Notes under the pieces: generated by a model
Told to the model about the DNA's origin: nothing
Database searches by the model: none
Seen by the model: the letters and a program-made list of their open reading frames with translations, nothing else
NCBI GenBank assembly: GCA_003576845.1
Contig: QEVJ01000052.1
Location: 1 to 37,291, forward strand
Direction: 5' to 3'
Source of the DNA: Planctomycetota bacterium
GTDB lineage: Bacteria > Planctomycetota > Planctomycetia > Pirellulales > PLA5
Length of the DNA: 37,291 bases
Translations under genes and position numbers: made by a program
Shown: positions 7,803-16,033 of the stretch, one piece after another
Numbering within the stretch: position 1 is the first letter of the stretch
How the letters are laid out: every line of letters begins with the position of its first letter

Positions 7803-7956
7803 GTTTCTTAAACACAGAGATCACGGAGGCGGGGCACGGAGGGCATGGAGGAGGAAGCGATGATTGACGAACGATGAGCGACGAACGGAACGACAATCAG
7901 CGTCGAATGTTCATCATTCATCGCTCATCAATCATCACTCATCACTTGCATTCACC
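7803..7956. repeat. Dispersed hairpin repeat family C (CACGGAGG type), copy 1
   Basis: The stretch starts TTTCTTAAACACAGAGA, continues through CACGGAGG units, then alternating ATGATTGACGAACGATGAG and its inverse complement CTCATCAATCATCACTCATC. The same order of motifs occurs at 19059-19256. The outer right arm (CCTCTGTG...) present in that copy is missing here, so this copy is shortened. It separates lpxD from lpxI. Confidence 0.7.
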
Positions 7957-7998
7957 ATCCTCACTCGGCGCCGTTCGCCGCAATTCGACACAACTGAA

Positions 7999-8895
7999 AT
8001 GCTCTCCGTTTCCTCCCCGCCGGCGATTTCCGTTCCTTTCGGCCTGGTTGCCGGTTGGGGTCGGTATCCGCTCGTGGTGGCCGAGGCGGTCGTCGCACAG
8101 CGCCGGCCGCTGGTGGTTGTGGCGGTGAAGGACCATGCCGACCCACGGCTCGCGGAACTCGCCACGGCATTTCGCTGGGTCGGTGTGGCGAAGCTCGGCG
8201 CGGCGATTCGTTTCTTCCGCCGCAACGGCGTGCGCGAAGCGACGATGGCCGGCAAGATTCACAAGGTGAAAATGTTCCAACCGTGGGTGCTTTTGAAGCA
8301 TCTGCCCGACTGGCAGGCGATCAAAACCTTTTGGCCGCACTTCATCGGTCATCGGGCGGACCGTAAGGACGACACGTTGTTGGGTACGCTCGTCGATTTG
8401 TTTGCGCGGCACGGCGTCGACTTTCGTCCCGCGACCGATTTCGTTCCGGAGCTACTCGTGAAACAGGGAACTTTGACTTCGCGCGGTCTGACGGCGGCGC
8501 AACGGGCGGATGTCGCGTTTGGCTGGAATCTGGCCAAGGAAATGGGCCGCCTCGACGTGGGCCAAAGCGTCGCGGTGAAGAACCGCGCCGTCCTCGCGGT
8601 CGAAGCCATCGAAGGGACCGACGAGTGCATCTGCCGGGCGGGCACGCTCTGTCCCGCCGGCGGGTTTACCGTCGTCAAGGTCGCCAAGCCGCAACAGGAC
8701 ATGCGGTTCGACGTCCCGACGATCGGTCTCGGCACGCTCGAAACGATGGTTGCCGCCGGCGCGACCGTCCTGGCCATCGAAGCCGGCAAAACCATCCTCC
8801 TCGACGAGCCGCAGGTGGTCGAGTTCGCCAATCGGCATCGGCTGGCGATCGTGGCGTGCGAACCGAGCGCGATGCCGGCCGAAGAAGCGGCGTAG
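7999..8895 (+). CDS. lpxI: UDP-2,3-diacylglucosamine diphosphatase LpxI
   Basis: The 298-residue product matches LpxI (DUF1009), which hydrolyses UDP-2,3-diacylglucosamine to 2,3-diacylglucosamine-1-phosphate plus UMP, the step done by LpxH in many proteobacteria. Visible family features are the N-terminal FGLVAGWGRYPLVVAE, AGKIHKVKMF, GWNLAKEMGRLDVGQSV, the EAIEGTDECI stretch with the essential Asp at 208, CPAGGFTVVKVAKPQQDMRFD, and the C-terminal TIGLGTLETM. I chose ATG 7999, which fits the family N-terminus. The same frame is open 45 codons further upstream, but that part lies in the repeat at 7803-7956. It follows lpxD on the same strand, consistent with a lipid A pathway cluster. Confidence 0.93.
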   Translation: MLSVSSPPAISVPFGLVAGWGRYPLVVAEAVVAQRRPLVVVAVKDHADPRLAELATAFRWVGVAKLGAAIRFFRRNGVREATMAGKIHKVKMFQPWVLLKHLPDWQAIKTFWPHFIGHRADRKDDTLLGTLVDLFARHGVDFRPATDFVPELLVKQGTLTSRGLTAAQRADVAFGWNLAKEMGRLDVGQSVAVKNRAVLAVEAIEGTDECICRAGTLCPAGGFTVVKVAKPQQDMRFDVPTIGLGTLETMVAAGATVLAIEAGKTILLDEPQVVEFANRHRLAIVACEPSAMPAEEAA

Positions 8896-8908
8896 CGATC
8901 GGGCGACG

Positions 8909-8935
8909 GTAGGACGGATTTCAAATCCGTCCTGC
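8909..8935. repeat. 27-base palindrome, dispersed family B, copy 2
   Basis: GTAGGACGGATT and AATCCGTCCTGC are inverse complements with one mismatch and a 3-base centre. The length and arms are the same as at 2283-2309. It sits 14 bases after the lpxI stop codon. Confidence 0.75.
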
Positions 8936-9041
8936 GGCAATGGTTTCGCCGGTCGTCCGCTCTGTGGCGGTCCCAACGTAGCGCGGCGAGTTCGGGCGGC
9001 GCCCTCGCCACGCTCGCCGTCTTCCGTTCGCAGTTCGGTTT

Positions 9042-9070
9042 TTGACGCCGGACCTTCCTTGACCTATACC
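9042..9070 (+). promoter_or_regulatory. Sigma-70-type promoter for the coiled-coil gene
   Basis: TTGACG at 9042-9047 and TATACC at 9065-9070 are separated by 17 bases, close to the sigma-70 consensus with ideal spacing. It lies about 170 bases before the coiled-coil gene, in the 342-base gap after lpxI. Confidence 0.5.
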
Positions 9071-9237
9071 ACCTTAGGTACTTCTGTCAGTCGCCGGGCT
9101 ATGCGCCCGCGCAGCCGGCATTGGCGGAACGACCGGTCTCCGGCCGCGGACGATACGGGTCGGGGACGCCGCGCCGCGCGCCTTGCGGAGCGGCAAGGAC
9201 ACGCCATTCCCTCCCAGGACGCCGCACCGAAGCCGCC

Positions 9238-11652
9238 ATGGAAGACAGCCGCCTCGCGACCGTGGAACCGACGAGCGACGCCGACGCGCAAGCGCCCGTC
9301 GAGGAACGTCGGCGGCGCTTCGAGGAGCTGCTCGCCCAACAGCGGCGGCAGGTCGAAGCAATCGAGGCCGAACTTTCCGGCCGCGTCGATGCGCTGCTCG
9401 CGCAAGTCGCCGCCGAACGACAAGCCGCCGGCGAAAAGCACGGCGAAGCCGATCAACACTCGGCGGAGTTGCACCATCGCGCCGAGCAGCTCGACCAACG
9501 GTCGGCCGAACTCGAACAACGGGCCGACGAACTCGACCGGCAGTCCGGAGACCTGGATCAGCGAGCCGCTCATCTCGCCGAACGGTTCGCGGAAGTCGCA
9601 CGAAAGTCCTCGGAACTCGACGAACGAATCGCGCAGTTCGACGCACGCTGTGCCGAGCTTGAGCCGAAGCTCGAACAGCTCGACGCGCGCCAGCGGCAGC
9701 TTGCGGACCGCGAGAAGGAGCTGGCCGATCGCGCGTCGGTCTTGGAAGGCGACGCGGCCCGGGTCGAAGCGCGTGCCCGCGAGGTCGAGGAACAATCGCG
9801 GACCAACGCGGAACAGGCGGCGCGGTACGAAGAGCTCGCGGCGGAGTGCGACCGGCACTGCGCGGAGTTGGCCGCGGAGCGCCACAAGCTCGAAGACGAA
9901 CAATCCGCGTGGGAGCAGACCAAGGCTCGAAGCGAACAAGAACGGCAAGCTACCTTGCAAGCCGCGGAGCAGGAGCTGGCCGCGCGTCGTGCGGAGATCG
10001 ACGCCGAGCGCGAAGCGCTCCGGCAGAACCAGGCCGAACTCGAAACGTCGCGGGCCGAGCTCGACGCCTCGGTCGCGCAACACGCCGACGACATCGAACG
10101 CCTGGGCCGCGAGCGGGCGGAATTCGAAGAACGCCGACGCGAGGTCGACGCCGAGCGAGATCGACTCGCCGACGAACGCGCCAAGACCCGCGCACAGCGG
10201 AAGACGATCGCGCAAGAACTACGGCAGCAGCGGGCCGAACATGTCGAAGAGTTCGAGCGGCAGCTTGCCGAAATCGGCCGCCAGCGCGAAGAACTGGCTC
10301 AGCGCGCGAGCGAACTCGACCGCCGCGAAGGGGAACTGGCCGCCGCCAACGGCAAATCGGCCGATGCCGACGAGTTGGTTGCCCGGTTGCGGCACGAGGC
10401 CGACGCCCGCTCGCAACAGATCGACGAACTTCAAGGCCGCGTCGCCGACTTACAGGCGCAGCTCGCCGCCGCCATCGCCGCCGACCGCGATGCCAAGGCC
10501 GTCGTCGAAGAGCTTCGCGCCGAGCACGCCGCAGCGCTCGAAAGGAAGGCCGGCGAGACGGCCGAATCCACGGCGAAACTGACCGAAAGGAATCATCAGC
10601 TCGAAGCCAAGGCGGCGGAACTCGCCGAGCAAGCCCGCCAACACGCCGAACGCGCCGCCGCGCTCGAAGCCCGCGAACGCGAGCTATCCAAGAAAGCCGA
10701 GCACGCGGTCGTCGCCGATGCGCACCGCAAGAAAGTCGCCGACCAGCTCGAAGCTCGCGAATCCGAATTGGCCGCGGTCCAGGCGATGTGCGATCAGTTG
10801 ATCGCCCGCGTGGCCGAGTTGGAGCACGCCAACGACGCTGCCACGGCGCAGGGCGGGTCGTCCACCGAACTGGAAGCGGCGGCGGCCGAGCGCGATGCGC
10901 TCAAGAGCGAGGTCCAAGCGCTCGAACGCCGCGTTCGCGAGGCGGAACGGGCCGCCGCCGAAGCGGCAGAGCGGGCGGCCAGCGCCGGATCGGACGAAGC
11001 CGACGACGAGCTGCGGCAGCGCTTCGAGATGGCCATGCAGGACCTGCGGGAGCAGAAGGCCCGCAACGACGACCTCGAGCAGCGTCTGGCCCATGCGCGC
11101 CGGGCCGCCGCCGCGAGCGCGCCCATTTCCACGGAAGGCTTCGACTGGGAAGCGCAGAAGCGCAAGATGATGGAGTCGCTCGACGACGAGTTCGACGACA
11201 ATAGCGAACAAGACCGCAAGGACCGCCTGGCGATCGAAGACGCCATTCGGATCACCGACACGGCGCTGGCGGCAAAAGATCAAGAGATCGACGAACTCAA
11301 AGACCTGTTGCAGAACCAGAGCAGCAATCTGGGCAACGTCGCGGTCGGCGCCGCGGCGATCGCCCAATTGCTCGACCAGGACGAACTCATCTCGCAGGAG
11401 CGGGAGCGGCTGCGTTTGGCTCAGGAAGATTGGCGCGAGAAGCTCAGAGCGGCCGAAGTCGAGCTGTCGGTCGAACGTGCGAAGATCGCCCGCGAGCGGA
11501 TGATTCTCGACGAGAAATTCCGGCAACTCGAAGAGCACGCGGCACAGCAAAGCCCCGCCGAGCCAGGCCGAGGCGCCGCGGACGACGGCGGCAAAGGCAA
11601 ACGCCGGTGGCTCTCGCGGTTGGGGATTCGCGACACGGATCCGAACAGATAG
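9238..11652 (+). CDS. Large coiled-coil protein with distinct C-terminal module
   Basis: This 804-residue protein is almost entirely heptad-patterned coiled coil from about residue 20 to 640, extremely rich in Glu, Ala, Arg, Leu and Gln (for example EELLAQQRRQVEAIEAELS). It has no signal peptide or membrane segment, so it should be cytoplasmic. The C-terminal 180 residues differ: they include FDWEAQKRKMMESLDDEFDD, then DRLAIEDAIRITDTALAAKD, LLQNQSSNLGNVAVGAAAIA and LRAAEVELSVERAKIARERM, ending in a basic GKGKRRWLSRLG tail. I recall similar C-terminal modules in planctomycete coiled-coil proteins, but I have not checked this. The role could be structural or chromosome-related; it is not an SMC, since there is no Walker A. 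The start at ATG 9238 avoids 39 arginine-rich residues upstream. Confidence 0.85.
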   Translation: MEDSRLATVEPTSDADAQAPVEERRRRFEELLAQQRRQVEAIEAELSGRVDALLAQVAAERQAAGEKHGEADQHSAELHHRAEQLDQRSAELEQRADELDRQSGDLDQRAAHLAERFAEVARKSSELDERIAQFDARCAELEPKLEQLDARQRQLADREKELADRASVLEGDAARVEARAREVEEQSRTNAEQAARYEELAAECDRHCAELAAERHKLEDEQSAWEQTKARSEQERQATLQAAEQELAARRAEIDAEREALRQNQAELETSRAELDASVAQHADDIERLGRERAEFEERRREVDAERDRLADERAKTRAQRKTIAQELRQQRAEHVEEFERQLAEIGRQREELAQRASELDRREGELAAANGKSADADELVARLRHEADARSQQIDELQGRVADLQAQLAAAIAADRDAKAVVEELRAEHAAALERKAGETAESTAKLTERNHQLEAKAAELAEQARQHAERAAALEARERELSKKAEHAVVADAHRKKVADQLEARESELAAVQAMCDQLIARVAELEHANDAATAQGGSSTELEAAAAERDALKSEVQALERRVREAERAAAEAAERAASAGSDEADDELRQRFEMAMQDLREQKARNDDLEQRLAHARRAAAASAPISTEGFDWEAQKRKMMESLDDEFDDNSEQDRKDRLAIEDAIRITDTALAAKDQEIDELKDLLQNQSSNLGNVAVGAAAIAQLLDQDELISQERERLRLAQEDWREKLRAAEVELSVERAKIARERMILDEKFRQLEEHAAQQSPAEPGRGAADDGGKGKRRWLSRLGIRDTDPNR

Positions 11653-11717
11653 GCCGGAGGCGTGAGGCCGGGGGCATGAGGCCCGGAGCCGGCGGAAAGT
11701 CGAAGCAGGCACAAAGT

Positions 11718-11748
11718 AAGCCGCGGGACGGCGAGCGCCCCGCGGCTT
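11718..11748. terminator. Probable bidirectional terminator
   Basis: AAGCCGCGGG (11718-11727) and CCCGCGGCTT (11739-11748) form a perfect 10-bp stem with an 11-base loop between two genes that converge on it. T-rich bases follow on each strand (GTGTTT on plus, ACTTTGT on minus), though neither is a long T-run. Confidence 0.55.
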
Positions 11749-11831
11749 CGAGTGTTTACTGGGAACAGGTTAACGTCGCATTTCGGGCACAAGGACATTC
11801 CCGCGCCCCGCACCCCGAGTCCCGCGCCCCT

Positions 11832-12908
11832 TTAGGCATTGAGCTTTACGTCCGGCGAGCTCGCCACATTGACCCAGACGTGGACGTGCGGATTGCCGCG
11901 GAAGTGCCAGACGAACGCGGGGCCTTCGAGCCGCCAGTTGTCCCACACTTCGTCTTTGTCGTAGTCCGAGTCCTTGAAGAACGCGAGCGCGCATTTATCC
12001 AGCCCGCCTTGCGTCTTGAGTGCCGCGAGGACCTCATCGCGATCGGCCTGACGATAGGGCTCGATCAGCTTCTGCAGCGTCTTTTGCACGAGCTCCTTCT
12101 GGTCGCTCGTCATGTCCGACACGGCGAGGCCGTGGAACGTGCCCTTCTCGCCCCGGAAGCCCGCATCCTGCTCTCGCGGCGTCGTCGCGACGAGCGCCTT
12201 CTCGCGCTGCTTGCCGTCGAGCATCTTGTAGACTTCGTTCGCGGCGATCGCTTGTGGCCAGAACACGTTGTTCGGGTGGCCGGCTTTTTCGTTGAACCCG
12301 CTGGCCGCATGGCCGTAGAAGATCGGGCCTCCGAAAGCGACGTGGTCGGCCGAGTTGCCGTCGCAGCGGAGCGTCATGTGCCGGCCGGTCATCACGAACT
12401 CGAACTTGCCTTCGCCGGGTTTGCCGAAGATGGCGATGTTCTGCTGTTCGCCGAAGCCGCCGGCGTCGTCTTCGAGCTGCTTGTCGATCTTGGCGTGCCA
12501 GTCCTTCTGGATCAGGTTCTCGAAGATCTCGCGGACCATGTGCTGCTGGTCCTCGGTGAAGAAATCGCTGTTGATCTGCGGCTCCGTGATGTGCCAGTTG
12601 TTGGCGACGCGCGTGCGCAAGAGACCGCGGGTCTTATCTTGATGGTCCCACTCGAAGCACACGGTCGAACGCTGCTTCTCGTTGAGCGAATCGTAGAGCT
12701 TCTTGACGATCGACTCAGGCGGATTCGCCACCGACGGCGCCGGCTCCGCGGCGGCGATGACGCGGGGCAGCGCGATCGTCGACAACGCGGCCAAACCGGC
12801 CGCAGCGCCGGTGCGGGCGAGGAATTCGCGGCGATTGACGTTGCTCTTCGACGGCGGCGTGAAGGAAGCGTCGCAGTCCGGGCACGGGCGAGAACGCGAA
12901 AGTGACAT
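11832..12908 (-). CDS. Tat-exported DUF3500 family protein
   Basis: The 358-residue protein carries a twin-arginine signal (NRREFLARTGAAAGLAAL, residues 25-42), so it is exported folded. The mature part matches DUF3500 as I know it: SIVKKLYDSLNEKQRSTVCFEWDH near the start, then EDQQHMVREIFENLI, a GKPGEGKFEFVMTGRHMTLRCDG block, and FGGPIFYGHAASGF. The C-terminus (PAFVWHFRGNPHVHVWVNV) is typical. The biochemical function of DUF3500 is unknown to me. Ahead of the twin arginines is an unusual n-region with CPDC (Cys9, Cys12). The start is set by AAGGAG 8 bases before the ATG at 12908; the longer frame to 13067 overlaps the upstream gene. It follows the 12962-13537 gene by 53 bases and is probably co-transcribed with it. 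Confidence 0.85.
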   Translation of the reverse strand: MSLSRSRPCPDCDASFTPPSKSNVNRREFLARTGAAAGLAALSTIALPRVIAAAEPAPSVANPPESIVKKLYDSLNEKQRSTVCFEWDHQDKTRGLLRTRVANNWHITEPQINSDFFTEDQQHMVREIFENLIQKDWHAKIDKQLEDDAGGFGEQQNIAIFGKPGEGKFEFVMTGRHMTLRCDGNSADHVAFGGPIFYGHAASGFNEKAGHPNNVFWPQAIAANEVYKMLDGKQREKALVATTPREQDAGFRGEKGTFHGLAVSDMTSDQKELVQKTLQKLIEPYRQADRDEVLAALKTQGGLDKCALAFFKDSDYDKDEVWDNWRLEGPAFVWHFRGNPHVHVWVNVASSPDVKLNA

Positions 12909-12961
12909 GGCGGGCTCCTTGAACGGGGGTCGGGATTCGGGGGTCAGGGATTTCGGGGCGA

Positions 12962-13537
12962 TCACTCGCTCTTCTTGTCCTTCTTTTCGAGCACTTCCTT
13001 GAGGGCCTTCTCGACGGCGGGAACGTCCGTCTCGTTCAGCGAAACATACGCGAACCGCGCCGCGCACGTTTCGCCGTCGCTCACCACGGCCGTCAACGAC
13101 GCGCGGTCGTTGACGCCCCAGTTATCCGGGCCAGTCGTCGCTCCAGCATAGACGGCGAGCGCCGTCATTTCCATATTCAGCGACATCTGGGCCTTGGGCA
13201 GGTATTCCTGCGACATCTTCGCATCCGCCGTTAGCCACACGGCGACCACTTGCGAATCTCCGCCGGCCTTCTTGACCGCTGCGTCGAGCGTTTTCAGATA
13301 TCGCGCCATCGGCCGGTCCCAACGGGGCGATTGCACGAACACGTAAATCGTCGGTTTGCCGCGACGCTTCTCGGCGTAGTCGACCTCGTTGTCGGCGAAC
13401 TCCCCGGTCGCGGCGGTCACCTTCAGCGCGGCAGTTTTCGCCCCCGGAACGGGACCGGATTCAACCTGGGCACGAGCGGCGTTTTCCAAAGCCGCTGCCA
13501 CGAAGAACGCGGCGAGAAGCGACGCATGGGCATTCAC
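12962..13537 (-). CDS. Secreted protein, possible thioredoxin-like fold, unknown function
   Basis: From a GTG start at 13537 the 191-residue product has a signal peptide (MNAHASLLAAFFVAAALENAARA) and should be exported. The frame is open further upstream, but no ATG sits near the signal peptide, which decides the GTG. The mature part has KPTIYVFVQSPRWDRPMARYLKTLD and SQVVAVWLTADAKMSQEYL, a strand-helix-strand order like redoxin or thioredoxin-fold proteins. There is no CxxC, only a single Cys near the C-terminus (GETCAARF), so classical disulfide chemistry is unlikely. It ends in a Lys/Glu helix (EKALKEVLEKKDKKSE). It is the first gene of a two-gene unit with the DUF3500 protein, which suggests a shared extracytoplasmic job. 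The fold assignment is weak. Confidence 0.65.
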   Translation of the reverse strand: MNAHASLLAAFFVAAALENAARAQVESGPVPGAKTAALKVTAATGEFADNEVDYAEKRRGKPTIYVFVQSPRWDRPMARYLKTLDAAVKKAGGDSQVVAVWLTADAKMSQEYLPKAQMSLNMEMTALAVYAGATTGPDNWGVNDRASLTAVVSDGETCAARFAYVSLNETDVPAVEKALKEVLEKKDKKSE

Positions 13538-14025
13538 GGCGACACCTATACCTGTTTCTTCGTGCACGAAGGCAAGCGGCTGCGACGTTGCGGGCCGCGA
13601 GGTGCACCCGAAAAACCTCCGATAGTGTAGCGCGCCGCGCTGCCCAAAGATACTAGCCGCCACGTCGCGGGAAGAAACTCCGCCACGGGCCGCCGACGGC
13701 CCGAATCGCGCTGCCCGTGCGGCCGCGGCCTCGAGTTCGTCCCAGGCCTTCGCCGGACGCGGCTCGAATTGCGCGCGATCCCGCCGCTTCGAAGAGCGGG
13801 AGGGCTACAGCGCGAACCAATTTGCCGCCCGCTGCGTCTCAATGGTAGCGGACGCCTGGCTCGGGGCGATTCTTTTCGATCGCACATAATGCGGGCCGCG
13901 TTTCTTGTCCGCTAGATCTTTTCGCGTGGCGCTCTTGCGCCATGCCAATCACGACGGCGCGCCGCAGCGTTGCATCGAGCAACGAACGGCCCGCCGCACA
14001 CACGAAACCGCAAGGAGACCGACCA
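13538..14025. other. Divergent intergenic region, no gene seen
   Basis: About 490 bases separate the minus-strand secreted-protein gene from rnk on the plus strand. I see no credible coding sequence or clear promoter hexamers. The only clear signal is AAGGAG at about 14011, the ribosome binding site of rnk. Confidence 0.5.
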
Positions 14026-14442
14026 ATGCTCACCCGCGAAATCGTCATCACCCACGCCGACCGCCGACGCCTGGGAACGCTGCTCGAGCGAGCAGCCGCC
14101 GACGGCTTGGCCGACGCCCGTTACCTGCACGACCTCGAACACGAACTCGAGCGAGCCGTGGTCGTCGACCCGAGCGAAATCGACGACGACGTCATCACGA
14201 TGAACTCCAAGGTCCGACTCCGCGATCTGGACGCGGACGGCGTCGAAACCTTTACGCTCGTCTACCCGCGCGACGCAAACATCGACGAGAACCGCATCTC
14301 GATCCTCGCGCCGATCGGAACGGCGCTGATCGGATACCGCGTCGGAGATGTCGTCGAATGGCCCGTTCCGAACGGAACGGCCCGCCTGCGCGTCGAGGAA
14401 ATCCTCTATCAACCCGAACGCGCCGGCGTCTTGGATCGATAG
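14026..14442 (+). CDS. rnk: Rnk-type nucleoside diphosphate kinase regulator (GreA/GreB C-terminal fold)
   Basis: This 138-residue protein has an N-terminal helical part (ITHADRRRLGTLLERAAADG...YLHDLEHELERAVVV) followed by the GreA/GreB-like C-terminal domain: VITMNSKVRLRDLDADGVETFTLVYP, NIDENRISILAPIGTALIGYRVGDVVEWPVP. That order is characteristic of Rnk, a Gre-factor homologue that binds RNA polymerase and is named as regulator of nucleoside diphosphate kinase. Its N-terminus is too short for the long coiled coil of GreA, so anti-pausing cleavage activity is not expected. AAGGAG 9 bases ahead of the ATG at 14026 fixes the start. It is convergent with the HAD phosphatase gene, with 36 bases between them. 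Confidence 0.85.
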   Translation: MLTREIVITHADRRRLGTLLERAAADGLADARYLHDLEHELERAVVVDPSEIDDDVITMNSKVRLRDLDADGVETFTLVYPRDANIDENRISILAPIGTALIGYRVGDVVEWPVPNGTARLRVEEILYQPERAGVLDR

Positions 14443-14478
14443 GCGTTCGACGACGGACTCGAGAACTTTCGGTTTGTG

Positions 14479-15381
14479 CTAGAAAACGGGCCCCGCTCGA
14501 CGTTCGGCGTGGATGGTCCCGCGTTGCGACTCCGGCCGCATCGCGGCCCACGTGGCGATGTCCAGCGGCGTGTCGTCTTCGCGGTTAAGGCTCGGAGCGA
14601 ACTCTTCGAGCCGCGACGGCGGCCGAATCAAATCCGCGACCGACTCCAGTATCACGTCCGGCCGATACGCATAGCGCGCCAGGTCTTCGCGGCGGGTCCC
14701 GCCCGACAACACGAGCACCGTGCGATACCCAAGCTGCACGCCGCCCAAGATATCCGTCTCCATCGTATCGCCGATCATGATCGTCTCGCTGGCCATCAGG
14801 CCAATTTCCTTGCGGGCTTCACGCATCATCACGGGGCTGGGCTTGCCGACGCTGAACGCTTTGATGCCCGTGGCCGCTTCGATGAGCGCGACGATCGCGC
14901 CGCACCCGGGGCGAATGCCTTCGTCCGTCGGACAGTTCGGGTCGGGATTCGTCGCAATCAGCTTTGCGCCTTTGGCGACCATTTGCACCGCTCGTTCGAG
15001 CGATTCCGACGACAGCGTGCGGCCTTCGCCGACGACGACGTAATCGGGCGATTTGTCGACGATCGCGTAGCCGTTCTTGTGCAGCGCGTTGAGCAACCCG
15101 CCTTCGCCGATCACGTAAGCGGTTCCACCGGGCTTTTGGCGAGCGAGAAACCGCGCCGTCGCCATCGCACAAGTAAAGACGTGCTTCTCGTCGACCTTGA
15201 TGCCCATGCGGACGAGCTTGGTCGCCACGTCGCGGCGGGTGCGCTGGCTGTTGTTGGTAAGGAATAGGAAAGGAATGCGGCGCGCGAGCAAGGCATTGAT
15301 GAATTCGTCCGCGCCGTCGATCAACTCGCCGCCGCGGTACATCACGCCGTCCATGTCGATCAGAAATCCTCGTTCGAACAT
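14479..15381 (-). CDS. HAD-IIA family phosphatase (NagD-like)
   Basis: The 300-residue product is a HAD-superfamily hydrolase of subclass IIA. Motif I is FLIDMDGVMYRG with Asp9 and Asp11, motif II is FLTNNSQRTRRD, motif III is the Lys in SVGKPSP, and motif IV is MIGDTMETDILGG. The cap domain lies between motifs II and III, with YVIGEGGLL and DYVVVGEGRTL typical of NagD and phosphoglycolate-phosphatase-like members. It dephosphorylates small phosphorylated metabolites in the cytoplasm; the substrate is not readable. A C-terminal extension of about 45 residues (PPSRLEEFAPSLNRED...) goes beyond the usual length. The start at ATG 15381 places motif I at residue 9; the open frame further upstream is arginine-rich and non-coding. 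Confidence 0.9.
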   Translation of the reverse strand: MFERGFLIDMDGVMYRGGELIDGADEFINALLARRIPFLFLTNNSQRTRRDVATKLVRMGIKVDEKHVFTCAMATARFLARQKPGGTAYVIGEGGLLNALHKNGYAIVDKSPDYVVVGEGRTLSSESLERAVQMVAKGAKLIATNPDPNCPTDEGIRPGCGAIVALIEAATGIKAFSVGKPSPVMMREARKEIGLMASETIMIGDTMETDILGGVQLGYRTVLVLSGGTRREDLARYAYRPDVILESVADLIRPPSRLEEFAPSLNREDDTPLDIATWAAMRPESQRGTIHAERRAGPVF

Positions 15382-16033
15382 CCGTACGCGACCTCCCGTA
15401 GATGAAGAGCGCCGCAGACGCATCCGTCGAATGCCCGGCGGCCCGTAAACACGCTGGCAACGAGCAAGCTTTATGCCGCGGCCGCCTGCGAACCGCGAAT
15501 CTAACGCGGATTCCCGGCAACCCGAATCGACTCCACGACAAAGAAGGGACTCGCCGCGTTTTTCGTCACAAACGGCAAGGTTTCCGTAGTCTCCGCTGCC
15601 CGCTTCGCGTGCATTCGACGCCGAGAACTGGATCAAGAACGCCGCCGCGCCCACCACATAGCCGGGTCTTGCTAGCACGATGCGTTGACGTTGCCGCCGC
15701 CGGCTAGCTCGACCGCGTTCCGTGCGGCGCGGGCCGATCGGCCGCCGCCGCGGCGCAGCAGGGAGGCCGTCGAACTCCGTCTCGCGCCTGTGAATCTGCG
15801 TCACCGTCAGGGTTTACCGCGCCCGTGCCCCAAACGCCGAATTTCGCGGCATTCTCGGCGTCGGCGCGATGAATTCGTGCCGCACGCTGCGTCGATAGCA
15901 CAATTGGTCGAAGGCGAACGTCTGCGACAGCGTTCCCTTCCACTCCCGCCGAAAACCGTACGCGAATTCTCTCGCCGTACTCAATGTGTGACGGACACAC
16001 ACAGCACCGCCTTCCAATCATGGAGTGAGGACA
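15382..16033. other. Divergent intergenic region, no gene seen
   Basis: About 650 bases lie between the HAD phosphatase gene and the porin gene, which diverge here. Long open frames on both strands are arginine- and proline-rich and show no family features. The region must hold promoters in both directions, but I see no confident -35/-10 pair. A long 5' leader for the porin is possible. Confidence 0.5.

Noticed and set aside
8750-10582. 610-residue plus-strand frame over lpxI and the coiled-coil gene
   Set aside because: It is Ser-, Pro- and Arg-rich, shifted by one frame from the coiled-coil protein, and shows no domain.
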